Source: Craurococcus roseus
GTDB lineage: Bacteria; Pseudomonadota; Alphaproteobacteria; Acetobacterales; Acetobacteraceae
NCBI RefSeq assembly: GCF_039523795.1
Contig: NZ_BAAAFZ010000012.1
Coordinates: 1-48,954 of the forward strand
DNA: 48,954 nucleotides
Direction: 5' to 3'
Shown one piece after another: positions 14,269-22,977 of this stretch. The position numbers and the translations under genes are program-made. Under the pieces are notes generated by a model that saw nothing but the letters and a program-made list of their open reading frames with translations, had not been told where the DNA came from and ran no database searches. Position 1 is the first letter of the stretch, and every line of letters begins with the position of its first letter.

Positions 14269-15411
14269 CTACCGCCCGAAGAAGTGGTTGTACGCCACCG
14301 CTTGGCTCGCCTCGTAGCGCAGCACGAAGTTGCCCACGCGCCGGCACCAATCGCGCTGGCTGTCGCAGACCTTCTTGAAGAACGGCCCGGCGGCGGGCGA
14401 GGAATTGTCGCCCTCCATGCGTTCGAGCACCTTGTTCCAGGCCGCCAACTGCGCGTCCAGCACCGGCCGCGGCGTCGGGCGCACGTTGACGCCGGACTGC
14501 GCGAGCGCCGCCATGTCCTTCGGGAAGCGCTCCAGCACCTTCCAGCTCATGTCGGCGGAGGCCGCCTCGGCGGAGTGGCGCAGCACCGCTTGCAACTCCG
14601 CCGGCAGGGCCTCGAACTTCGGCTTGTTGAACAGGATTTCGTAGCACTCGGTCCGTTGGTGGTAGCTCTGGATCATGTAGTTCTTGGCGACGTCCGGGAA
14701 GCCGAAGACGCGGTCGGAGGTCGGGTTGCTGAACTCCGCGCCGTCGATCACGCCGCGCTCCAGCGCCGGCACCACCTCGCCGCCCGGCAGGGACACCACG
14801 GCCGCCCCCATCTCGGTGAAGAGGTCCGCCGCGAGGCCCACCGTGCGGTACTTCATCCCGCGGAACTGCTCGGCCCGCTCGATCGGCTGCTTGAACCAGC
14901 CCAGCGGCTGCGTCGGGATGGGGCACGCCAGGAAACCGACCGCATTGGCGCGGACGATGTCGCCCATCAGCTCCTTGTACAGCGCCTCGCCGCCGCCGTG
15001 GTAGAACCAGGCGAGCAACTGGTTGGCGTCGCCGAACCAGGGCGGCGCGGTGCCGAACAGGCTGAACGCCTTGTTCTTGCCGAACCAATAGGCCGAAACG
15101 CCGTGCCCGCCGTCCAGCGTGCCGGCAGACACCGCGTCGAGCAGTTGGAACGCGCCCACCACCGCGCCGGCGGCCAGCAGGTCCAATTTCAGCCGCCCCC
15201 CGCCCATGCGGTTCACGCGGTCCACGTAGTCCTGGGCGAACTCCTGCTGGATGTCGCGGCTCGGCCAGGTGGATTGGAACCGCAGCGCCGTGGTCTGCGC
15301 CCGCGACACGTTCGGCGCCGCCAGCACGGCCAACCCCGCCGCGCCCACCGCCGCCGCCTTCAGCGCGCCGCGCCGGCCGCCGCTCAGCGCGGCTTTCGTC
15401 GTTTCTTCCAT
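14269..15411 (-). CDS. TRAP transporter solute-binding protein, DctP family
   Basis: A 380-aa periplasmic receptor of a tripartite ATP-independent transporter. It starts at the ATG at 15409-15411, six bases after GGGGAG. The N-terminus has a twin-arginine signal (GGRRGALKAAAVGAAGLAVL, then AAPNVSRAQ), implying folded export. The mature part (LRFQSTWPSRDIQQEFAQDY) and the segment PTSDRVFGFPD fit the DctP subfamily that binds carboxylates such as 2-oxoacids. No DctQ or DctM membrane subunit is visible in the window, so it is an orphan receptor here. It converges on the SDR gene, ending 21 bases from it. Confidence 0.88.
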   Translation of the reverse strand: MEETTKAALSGGRRGALKAAAVGAAGLAVLAAPNVSRAQTTALRFQSTWPSRDIQQEFAQDYVDRVNRMGGGRLKLDLLAAGAVVGAFQLLDAVSAGTLDGGHGVSAYWFGKNKAFSLFGTAPPWFGDANQLLAWFYHGGGEALYKELMGDIVRANAVGFLACPIPTQPLGWFKQPIERAEQFRGMKYRTVGLAADLFTEMGAAVVSLPGGEVVPALERGVIDGAEFSNPTSDRVFGFPDVAKNYMIQSYHQRTECYEILFNKPKFEALPAELQAVLRHSAEAASADMSWKVLERFPKDMAALAQSGVNVRPTPRPVLDAQLAAWNKVLERMEGDNSSPAAGPFFKKVCDSQRDWCRRVGNFVLRYEASQAVAYNHFFGR

Positions 15412-15550
15412 GGACATCTCCCCGCCGCGGCCGCGCCTCGTCCCGAGGGCGTCGCCGCTCAAGCGCCGCGACGGTAGGGCTTCCCGTGCCAGGGTCAAAA
15501 ACGACCCCTGGGCCGTCCACACATGAGACACCACCGAGCGGCGCCGAACC

Positions 15551-15584
15551 TTGCGTTTTGACTCAAGAAAGGATTATATTCCTT
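15551..15584. promoter_or_regulatory. AT-rich element with palindrome and possible promoter
   Basis: An isolated AT-rich patch in GC-rich DNA. On the plus strand TTGCGT (15551-15556), 18 bases, then TATATT (15575-15580) resembles a promoter. On the minus strand a perfect TATAAT (complement of 15573-15578) lies about 160 bases before the TRAP receptor but has no good -35. An inverted repeat AAGGA-N6-TCCTT (15569-15584) covers both -10 boxes and may be a repressor site. Confidence 0.4.
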
Positions 15585-15826
15585 AGTTCGGTGCTCGGCC
15601 GATCGCCGGCGGCGCCACGACAAGGTGGAACAGGTGCAAGCATGGCCTCGTTGGTGCAGCCCTCCCCGGCCCTCCACCGCGGCCCGCCGATCCCCCTCCG
15701 CGCCGAGGAGATGGCATTCCCCGTGGATGCCTCCGACGCCTTCGCCCACGCCGTGCGGGCGAGCAAGCCCCCTCAAGCCGTAACCCGCCCATCCGGAGGA
15801 GGCATGACCGCCCGCGGCCGAGCCGG

Positions 15827-15934
15827 CATTTGTCCGAATCACGCAAAACGCCGCCGGCCGGAGCGCCGCCTGCCCGACAACCGTGGCCCGGCCATTCGTC
15901 CGAACCGTGCAAAACGCCGCCGGCCGGAGCGCCG
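15827..15934. repeat. Two-copy direct repeat with a third partial copy
   Basis: A 26-base core is identical at 15843-15868 and 15909-15934, a period of 66 bases. Each is preceded by a similar 12-base box (15827-15838 and 15893-15904). The second box recurs exactly at 16043-16054 without the core. The box contains TTCG-TC-CGAA, a short inverted repeat. There are too few copies and too irregular spacing for a CRISPR. Confidence 0.75.
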
Positions 15935-16253
15935 ACACCCGGTCCGAACCGCCGCAAGCAACTCGCCGCAAGCGAACGCCCGGGTCGGCGACCGACCGCA
16001 CGGCCCGGCACCCGGACATCGGCGCCCTCCGCCGCCGCGCCCCATTCGTCCGAAAGCGCCCTGGCCCCGGCGCCGGCGCGCGAAGCGACAGCCATGCCCC
16101 TCGCGCGCGCTGCACCGGCGGGCCGCAGGCCGCCCGCTCCAAGCGCCCGACCGCCGGGAACCGCGGCGGACGCCCCCCGCCATCCGCCCGGGCCTTCCCC
16201 GCCGGCCGCCCCGCCCCCACCTTGCCCGCCGTCCCCCGACAAAAGAGGCGCCC

Positions 16254-17201
16254 ATGAGCTGGCAACCCGCCGACGACCCCGCGCTTGGCGACAAGCTCGC
16301 CTGCGACGCCATCGAGACGGTCATCGTCCCCCGCGCCCGCGACCTCGGCGGCTTCGAGGTGCGCCGCGCCCTGCCCTCCGCGCGGCGGCAGATGGTCGGC
16401 CCCTTCATCTTCTGGGACCAGATGGGCCCGGCGCAGTTCGCCATCGGCAAGGGCATCGACGTCCGCCCGCACCCGCACATCGGCCTCGCCACCGCCACCT
16501 ACCTGTTCGACGGCGAGATCATGCACCGCGACAGCCTGGGCACCGAGATCGCCATCAGCCCCGGCGCGCTGAACCTGATGACCGCCGGCCGCGGCATCGC
16601 CCATTCCGAGCGCTCCGCCGCCGAAGCGCGCAAGGCGCCGCAGCTCCTCTCCGGCATCCAGGCCTGGGTCGCCCTGCCCCGCGCCCACGAGGAGGGCGAC
16701 CCAGCCTTCGTCCACCACGGCGCCGACGAGCTGCCCCTTTTGTCCGACACCGGCGTTTCGCTGCGCCTCATCGCCGGCGAAGCGATGGGCGCCCGCTCGC
16801 CCGTGCGGGCGCCCATGGCGATGTTCCAGGCGGACCTCCAGCTCGCCGCCGGCGCCAGCGCGCCGCTCGACGCGCTCTACGAGGAGCGCGCCCTCTACAC
16901 CGTCTCCGGCACGGTGGAGATCGCGGGCGACCGCTTCGGCCCCGGTCAGCTCCTGGTCTTCCGCCCCGGCGACCGCATCACCCTGCGCGCGGCGGACGGC
17001 CCGGCGCGGGTGATGCTGCTCGGCGGCGACCCGATGGACGGGCCGCGGCACATCTGGTGGAACTTCGTCTCTTCCCGCCCCGAGCGCATCGAGCAAGCCA
17101 AGGCCGACTGGTCCGCCGGCCGCTTCGACGCCGTGCCGAACGACAGCGAATTCATCCCGCTGCCGGAGCCCGCCAAGCCCACCGTCGCCGACCACCCGTG
17201 A
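16254..17201 (+). CDS. Pirin-family bicupin protein
   Basis: A 315-aa pirin. The N-terminal cupin carries the metal ligands H73 and H75 (in RPHPHIGLAT) and H117 and E119 (in AHSER), the same spacing as in characterised pirins. The C-terminal cupin is also present (about 195-270). Bacterial pirins bind Fe or another metal and some act as quercetinases or metabolic regulators, so the exact role is open. I start at the ATG at 16254, which gives the family N-terminus; the open frame upstream is low-complexity. The FAD-dependent gene follows after 19 bases, suggesting co-transcription and a shared redox or stress role. Confidence 0.9.
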   Translation: MSWQPADDPALGDKLACDAIETVIVPRARDLGGFEVRRALPSARRQMVGPFIFWDQMGPAQFAIGKGIDVRPHPHIGLATATYLFDGEIMHRDSLGTEIAISPGALNLMTAGRGIAHSERSAAEARKAPQLLSGIQAWVALPRAHEEGDPAFVHHGADELPLLSDTGVSLRLIAGEAMGARSPVRAPMAMFQADLQLAAGASAPLDALYEERALYTVSGTVEIAGDRFGPGQLLVFRPGDRITLRAADGPARVMLLGGDPMDGPRHIWWNFVSSRPERIEQAKADWSAGRFDAVPNDSEFIPLPEPAKPTVADHP

Positions 17202-17220
17202 GCCCCAGGAGCCGGACGGC

Positions 17221-18951
17221 ATGAGCGAAGCGGCAATCCTCCAGAACATGGCCGGCCCGGCCGCCACCGCCGCAGCGAACCCCTCGGACCCCTACGAGCG
17301 GCAGGCGCAGACCTTCCCGCGCCTGACGGACGAGCAGGTGGCCCGCGCCAAGGCCTTCGGCCGCATCCAGGACCTGCCCAAGGGCCGGGTGCTGTTCTCG
17401 CGCGGCGACCGGACGGTGGACTTCTTCCTCGTCCTCGAAGGCAACATCGAGATCTACGACGACGGCCCGGACGGCCAGCCCAACGTCTTCACCGTCCACG
17501 GCAAGCACCAGTTCACCGGCGAGCTGGACCTGTTCAACGACCGGGACATCCTGGTCGGCGGCCGCATGGGCGGGAACGGGCGGGTGGCGCGGATGAACCG
17601 CGCCCAGTTCCGCCGCCTGCTGACGGCCGAGCCGGACATCGCCGAGACCATCATGCGCGCCTTCATCCTGCGGCGCGTCGGCCTGATGCAACACGCCCAG
17701 GGCGCCGTGACGCTGATAACGTCGCGGTCCGGCAGCGTCGGGCACGGGTTGCGCCTGCAACGCTTCCTGTCCCGCAACGGCTACCCCTTGCGTGTGCTGG
17801 ATTTGGAGCAGGACGAAGCGGCGGCGCAGGCGGCGTTGGAGGCCAGCGGCTTCGGCGAGGACGACCTGCCGGTGGTGGTCTGCGGCCCGCACCGCGCCCT
17901 CAGCAACCCGACCAACGCCGAAGTCGCGGACTGCCTCGGCATCTCGGAGGAGATCGAGCCCGGCGCCGTGTTCGACGTGGCGGTGGTCGGCGCCGGCCCG
18001 TCCGGCCTCGCCTCCGCGGTCTACGCCGCCTCGGAGGGCCTGCGGACCCTGGTGCTGGAAGCGGAAGCGCCCGGCGGGCAGGCCGGGACCTCCTCCAAGA
18101 TCGAGAACTACCTCGGCTTCCCGACCGGCATCTCCGGCCAGGCGCTCGCCGGGCGGGCGCAGGTGCAGGCGCAGAAATTCGGCGCCCGCATCGCCGTGCC
18201 GCGCACCGTGGCGCGCCTGGATTGCGACCGGCGGCCCTACGCGCTGACGCTCGACAACGGCTCCGAGGTGCGGGCCAAGGCGGTGGTGATCGCCACCGGC
18301 GCCCGCTACCGCCGGCTCGACCACCTGGAGAACGCCGACCGCTTCGAGGGCGGCAACGGCATCCACTATGCCGCCACCGCCATCGAGGCGGCCTTGTGCG
18401 AGCGGGAGGAGGCCGCGGTGGTGGGCGGCGGCAACTCCGCCGGCCAAGCGGCGGTGTACCTGTCCCGCTTCGCCAGCCACGTCCACATCCTGGTCCGCGG
18501 CGAAGGCTTGGCCGCCAGCATGTCGGACTACCTGGTCGGCCGGATCGAGGCCTCCGACCGCATCACCCTCCACACCCACACGGAGGTCGTCGGGCTGGAC
18601 GGGGAGCGGCACCTGGAGCGGGTGACGTGGCGCAACCGCCGCACCGGCGCGGAGGAAACCCGCCCCGTCTCCAACCTGTTCCTCATGCTGGGCGCCGTGC
18701 CCAACACGGATTGGCTGGACGGCTGCGGCGTGGCGCTGGACGGCAACGGCTTCGTCCGCGTGGGCGCTGCCGGCGAGGACGGCGACCCGCGCTGGAGCGG
18801 CCGGGCGCCGCACCTCCTGGAAACCAGCCGCCCCGGCATCTTCGCGGTGGGCGACGTGCGCGCCGGCTCGGTCAAGCGCGTCGCCTCCTCGGTCGGCGAG
18901 GGCTCGGTGGTGGTCTCCTCCGTGCATCAGGTGCTGGCGGGGGACGCGTGA
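17221..18951 (+). CDS. Cyclic-nucleotide-domain/thioredoxin-reductase-like fusion
   Basis: A 576-aa three-part protein. Residues about 30-150 form a cyclic-nucleotide-binding-type effector domain (FFLVLEGNIEIYDD, FTGELDLFN). Residues about 160-240 resemble a thioredoxin/glutaredoxin-like fold without CxxC. Residues 250-570 are a two-dinucleotide-domain flavoprotein: FAD motif VGAGPSG near 256, NADPH motif VVGGGNSAG near 400 and the C-terminal FAVGDVR. The CxxC dithiol of true thioredoxin reductases is absent, so it is probably an NADPH-dependent flavin oxidoreductase acting on a partner or a sensor. It sits 19 bases after the pirin, with AGGAG before its ATG. Confidence 0.88.
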   Translation: MSEAAILQNMAGPAATAAANPSDPYERQAQTFPRLTDEQVARAKAFGRIQDLPKGRVLFSRGDRTVDFFLVLEGNIEIYDDGPDGQPNVFTVHGKHQFTGELDLFNDRDILVGGRMGGNGRVARMNRAQFRRLLTAEPDIAETIMRAFILRRVGLMQHAQGAVTLITSRSGSVGHGLRLQRFLSRNGYPLRVLDLEQDEAAAQAALEASGFGEDDLPVVVCGPHRALSNPTNAEVADCLGISEEIEPGAVFDVAVVGAGPSGLASAVYAASEGLRTLVLEAEAPGGQAGTSSKIENYLGFPTGISGQALAGRAQVQAQKFGARIAVPRTVARLDCDRRPYALTLDNGSEVRAKAVVIATGARYRRLDHLENADRFEGGNGIHYAATAIEAALCEREEAAVVGGGNSAGQAAVYLSRFASHVHILVRGEGLAASMSDYLVGRIEASDRITLHTHTEVVGLDGERHLERVTWRNRRTGAEETRPVSNLFLMLGAVPNTDWLDGCGVALDGNGFVRVGAAGEDGDPRWSGRAPHLLETSRPGIFAVGDVRAGSVKRVASSVGEGSVVVSSVHQVLAGDA

Positions 18952-18994
18952 CCCGGCCTAGCCTGCCCCCCAAGAGCATGGGGAGGAAGCCGGC

Positions 18995-20056
18995 ATGAAG
19001 GGCGTGGTGTTCCTGGGCGACCGGAAGCTGGAGTTGATGGACTTCCCCGACCCCGCGCCGGGGCCGGACGACGTGGTGCTGGAGATCCGGGCCTCCGGCA
19101 TGTGCGGCAGCGACCTCAAATACTACCGTGCCTCCCCGGGCGGCGGCGCCGCCGCGCTCGGCTTCAGCAAGGGCCTGCAAGGCCCGTTGATCCGCGGCCA
19201 CGAGCCCTGCGGCGTGGTGGCGGCGGTGGGAAGCAACGTCTCGCCCAAGATGGCGCGCGTCGGCATGCGCGCCATGCAGCACCACTACCGCGGCTGCGGC
19301 GTGTGCCCGCACTGCTCCACCGGCTGGATGCAGCTCTGCGTCGAGGGCGTGGAGGAGGTGTACGGCGCCACCGGCCACGGCGCCCACGCGCGCTACATGC
19401 GCTGCCCGGCGCGCACCCTCGTGCCCTTGCCGGAGGAACTCTCCTTCGAGACGGGCGCCGCCATCTCCTGCGGCACCGGCACCGCCTGGGGCGCGCTGCA
19501 ACGGCTCGGCCTCCAAGGCGACCACGTGATCGCCGTCTTCGGCCAGGGGCCGGTGGGCCTGTCGGCGACCCAGCTCGCCGCCGCCATGGGCGCGCGGGTG
19601 ATCGCGCTCGACACCAGCGCCGATCGGCTGGCGCGGGCGAAGGAGTTCGGCGCCGAGGCGCTCATCAACCCGAAGGAGACCCCGGACGTAGTGGGCGCCA
19701 TCCGCGACCTGACGCACGGGCTCGGCGCGCACCTCTCGCTCGACGCCTCCTCCTCGCCGGAAGCGCGGACGCAGGCCGTGCGCTGCGTCCGCACCTGGGG
19801 CAAGGCCTGCTTCGTGGGCGAGGGCGACACCGTGACGCTCGACGTCAGCAACGACCTCCTGCGCCGGCAGGTGACGCTGATCGGCTCCTGGACCTTCTCC
19901 ACCGTGGGGCAGGCGGAATGCGCCCGCTACATCGCCGACCGCGGCATCGACGTGGACCGGCTGTTCACCCACCGCTGGAAGCTGGAACAGGCGGAAGAGG
20001 CGTACCGGCTGTTCGACGCGCAAAGCTCGGGCAAAGGGGTGATACTGCCGAACTGA
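18995..20056 (+). CDS. Zinc-dependent alcohol dehydrogenase (MDR superfamily)
   Basis: A 353-aa medium-chain dehydrogenase. Catalytic zinc ligands C37 and H69-E70 (GHEPCG) are present, and the structural zinc uses C101, C104, C107 and C115. The Rossmann motif GQGPVG at 183-188 is followed by an acidic D near 199 (IALDTS), suggesting NAD preference. It resembles threonine or sorbitol-type dehydrogenases, but the substrate is not determinable. It starts 43 bases after the flavoprotein, with GAGGAAG before its ATG, and ends just before tRNA-Gly. Confidence 0.9.
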   Translation: MKGVVFLGDRKLELMDFPDPAPGPDDVVLEIRASGMCGSDLKYYRASPGGGAAALGFSKGLQGPLIRGHEPCGVVAAVGSNVSPKMARVGMRAMQHHYRGCGVCPHCSTGWMQLCVEGVEEVYGATGHGAHARYMRCPARTLVPLPEELSFETGAAISCGTGTAWGALQRLGLQGDHVIAVFGQGPVGLSATQLAAAMGARVIALDTSADRLARAKEFGAEALINPKETPDVVGAIRDLTHGLGAHLSLDASSSPEARTQAVRCVRTWGKACFVGEGDTVTLDVSNDLLRRQVTLIGSWTFSTVGQAECARYIADRGIDVDRLFTHRWKLEQAEEAYRLFDAQSSGKGVILPN

Positions 20057-20081
20057 CGGCGGCGGCGGCACCACGAAGGGG

Positions 20082-20109
20082 TTGCAATCCGGGAGGGTTC
20101 TGGTAGACA
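20082..20109 (+). promoter_or_regulatory. Candidate tRNA-Gly promoter
   Basis: TTGCAA (20082-20087), a 16-base spacer and TAGACA (20104-20109) lie 18 bases before the tRNA 5' end. The placement is right for a tRNA promoter but the boxes are only partial consensus matches. Confidence 0.35.
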
Positions 20110-20127
20110 CCCTCCCCTCGCCGGAGC

Positions 20128-20202
<75 letters not shown>

Positions 20203-20324
20203 TCGCGCCAATCGCTGCTCACCGCTTCCACGGCGGCGCATCTGCCCCGGTTGCTCGTTCGCGGCCGGTAGGGGGCCGTGGGGATCACGGTGGGGCTTCC
20301 GCCGTTCGCTTCCGTCGGCGCGAA

Positions 20325-20343
20325 TGACCTTCGAGGAAGGTCA
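20325..20343. terminator. Small hairpin between tRNA-Gly and ABC genes
   Basis: A perfect 8-bp stem (20325-20332 with 20336-20343, 3-base loop) lies 29 bases past the ATPase stop in the minus direction and 122 bases past the tRNA. It has no clear T-tract. It may separate the convergent transcripts. Confidence 0.35.
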
Positions 20344-20372
20344 GGCTTCCGAGCCGGCGACGGGACGCTCCT

Positions 20373-21134
<762 letters not shown>

Positions 21135-21139
21135 GGCGG

Positions 21140-21994
21140 CTAGACCCAGAAGGCGATGCGCCCGCGGAAGCGGACGAAGAACGCGAAAGCCGAGGCGCAG
21201 GTGAGCAGGGTGAAGGCGATCGCGGAGAGCCAGACCACCCCCGGGGCGCCGCCCTCCACCAGCGGCCCGCGCACCGTCTCCATGAGCGTGTAAAAGGGGT
21301 TGAGCGGCAGCCAGACCCGCCGGTCGCCCAGCAACTCCGGCTTCCACAGCACCGGCGACATGAAGAAGGCGAGTTGGAGCACGCTGCCGACGATGGGCGG
21401 GATGTCGCGGAAGCGGGCGCAGACCATGCCCAGCACGATCGACAGGGCGAAGGCGTTCGCCCCCACCAGCGCCAGGCCCGCGAACGCCAGCAGCGCCTCG
21501 GGCCCCGGCAGGTGCCCGAACACGGCGAACACCACCAGGATCAAGGGCAGGCTGTGCGCCGCCACGGCGGCGTTGCGGAACACGCAGCGCAGCGCATGCA
21601 CGGTGTAGGGCAGCGGCAGTTGGCGGATGATGCCCTCGGCGGAGATCAGGCTTTCGCAAGCGTCGGTGACGGTTTGGTTGATCAGCCCCCAAACGATGAG
21701 GCCCACCGACAGGTAGGGCAGGTACTCGCCGAGCGGCAGGGTGAACAGCGTCGAGTAGAGCAGCCCGAGCGCCACCACCATGACGGCGGTGGAAAGCGAC
21801 AGCCAAAACGGCCCGAGCACCGAGCCGCGGTAGCGGTTGCGGATGTCGAGCCGGGCCAGGGCCGCGGCCAAGCGCCAACGGGCGAAGCCGGTGGAGATGT
21901 CTTCCAGCGCGCGTTCCAGGCGCCGGGGCCTGGCCGCGTCGGCGACGTAGAGGACGGTCTGCGACGGCGACGGCGCGATCGTGGACTGCAGCAT
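21140..21994 (-). CDS. ABC-2 type polysaccharide exporter permease
   Basis: A 284-aa inner-membrane permease (KpsM/Wzm type) with about six transmembrane segments, for example FWLSLSTAVMVVALGLLYST and LILVVFAVFGHL. The cytoplasmic N-terminal part has LDIRNRYRGSVLGPFW, the conserved ABC2 exporter entry. I start at the ATG at 21992-21994 (MLQSTIAPSPSQ); the frame extends upstream only as a shadow of the divergent gene. It forms an exporter with the downstream ATPase. The glycan it exports may be made by the glycosyltransferase operon at 33.9-43.8 kb, although they are not adjacent. Confidence 0.9.
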   Translation of the reverse strand: MLQSTIAPSPSQTVLYVADAARPRRLERALEDISTGFARWRLAAALARLDIRNRYRGSVLGPFWLSLSTAVMVVALGLLYSTLFTLPLGEYLPYLSVGLIVWGLINQTVTDACESLISAEGIIRQLPLPYTVHALRCVFRNAAVAAHSLPLILVVFAVFGHLPGPEALLAFAGLALVGANAFALSIVLGMVCARFRDIPPIVGSVLQLAFFMSPVLWKPELLGDRRVWLPLNPFYTLMETVRGPLVEGGAPGVVWLSAIAFTLLTCASAFAFFVRFRGRIAFWV

Positions 21995-22118
21995 GGCCGC
22001 GCCTATACCCCGCGGCCGCCGCCGTTGCCACCGCAGGCCCCTCCGCCTTGCCCGGCTTCCGGCCCCCGTGATACGCCCGAGGTACAATCCGGCTGCGACC
22101 GCACGGGAGGCGTTTCGG

Positions 22119-22964
22119 GTGTCGATTTCGTGCTTGAAGCATGGTGGCGCCCTCGCCGCCGCCCTGGCATTGGCCGGCTGCAACGGCCTCTCGCAAGGCA
22201 CCGGCAGCGGACCGGTGACGGGCGCCGCGGCCGGCAGCACCAGCGTCAACGCCGTCGACTCCCTCCAGCGGTGCAGCGAGCCGCTCGGCACGCTGGCGGT
22301 GGACGACGGCCGCAACCAATACTGGTGGGGCCCTTTCTACAGCCGGACGCAGGTCACGTCGATCGAGCCGATGGTCCGGCTCGTGGTGCAGCAGTCCAAC
22401 TGCTTCATCATCACCTCGCTGGGCAACCAGCGGATGGAAGGCCGGATTGCCGGCATCACCCAGTACCAGCGCAACAGCGGCGAGTTCCGCGCCGGCTCCA
22501 ACCAGCAGCGCGGCCAGCGCGTCGCCGCCGATTACTATCTGGAACCCGCCATCCTCTTCGCCGGCGACACGACGAGCGGGCTGACCGGCGGGCTCGGCGG
22601 CCTCGGCGGGCTCGCCGGCGGTCGCTGGGGCGGCTTGGCCGCCGGCGCCCTCGGCGGCGCGCTGCGGTCCAACAGCACCAACGTCACGATGTCCCTGGTG
22701 GACATCCGGAGCGGCGTGCAGATCGCCGCGTCGGAGGGCAGTTCCACGGCGACCAACCTCGGCGCGAGCCTCGCCGGCCTCGGCATCGGCGGCGGCACGG
22801 CGCTCGGCGGGGGGATGGGCGGCTTCACCCGCACGCCGCAGGGCCAGGCGACGGTCGCGGCCTTCGTGGACGCCTACAACAAGCTGGTGGTCGCCACCCG
22901 CAGCTACCGCGCCCAATCCGTCCGCGGCGGCTCCGGCACCGGCGGCCTGCTGCGGGTGAACTGA
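22119..22964 (+). CDS. CsgG/HfaB-family outer-membrane lipoprotein
   Basis: A 281-aa lipoprotein. The GTG at 22119 follows GGGAGG by nine bases and gives a short signal peptide ending LALAGC, with the lipidated cysteine at residue 21. The mature part has the CsgG pattern: RLVVQQSNCFIITS, VAADYYLEPAILF and a late VTMSLVDIRSGVQIA. A Gly-rich stretch (about 155-185) falls where CsgG has its transmembrane beta-hairpin. CsgG proteins form the outer-membrane pore for curli subunits, and HfaB anchors holdfast, so a role in secreting or anchoring a surface polymer is plausible. It is divergent from the ABC exporter, and a Sel1 lipoprotein follows after 13 bases. Confidence 0.75.
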   Translation: MSISCLKHGGALAAALALAGCNGLSQGTGSGPVTGAAAGSTSVNAVDSLQRCSEPLGTLAVDDGRNQYWWGPFYSRTQVTSIEPMVRLVVQQSNCFIITSLGNQRMEGRIAGITQYQRNSGEFRAGSNQQRGQRVAADYYLEPAILFAGDTTSGLTGGLGGLGGLAGGRWGGLAAGALGGALRSNSTNVTMSLVDIRSGVQIAASEGSSTATNLGASLAGLGIGGGTALGGGMGGFTRTPQGQATVAAFVDAYNKLVVATRSYRAQSVRGGSGTGGLLRVN

Positions 22965-22977
22965 GGCCTTCGCGGGC

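Larger units (their letters stand above)
15412..16253. other. 842-base intergenic island without a confident gene
   Basis: Between the TRAP receptor and the pirin no convincing gene is seen. The plus-strand frame that runs into the pirin stays open for over 700 bases, but its translation is low-complexity, rich in Arg, Pro and Ala. The region holds an AT-rich promoter-like element (15551-15584), a duplicated 26-base core (15843-15868 and 15909-15934) and repeated TTYGTCCGAA boxes. It looks like a non-coding or decayed region. Confidence 0.55.

Noticed and set aside
15827..16054. CRISPR array from the repeated boxes
   Set aside because: There are only two full repeats and one partial, irregular spacing (66 and 150 bases) and no cas genes.
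15486..16253. In-frame N-terminal extension of the pirin by up to 256 codons
   Set aside because: The extension is Arg/Pro-rich low-complexity sequence with two copies of a DNA repeat. The ATG at 16254 gives the normal pirin N-terminus.
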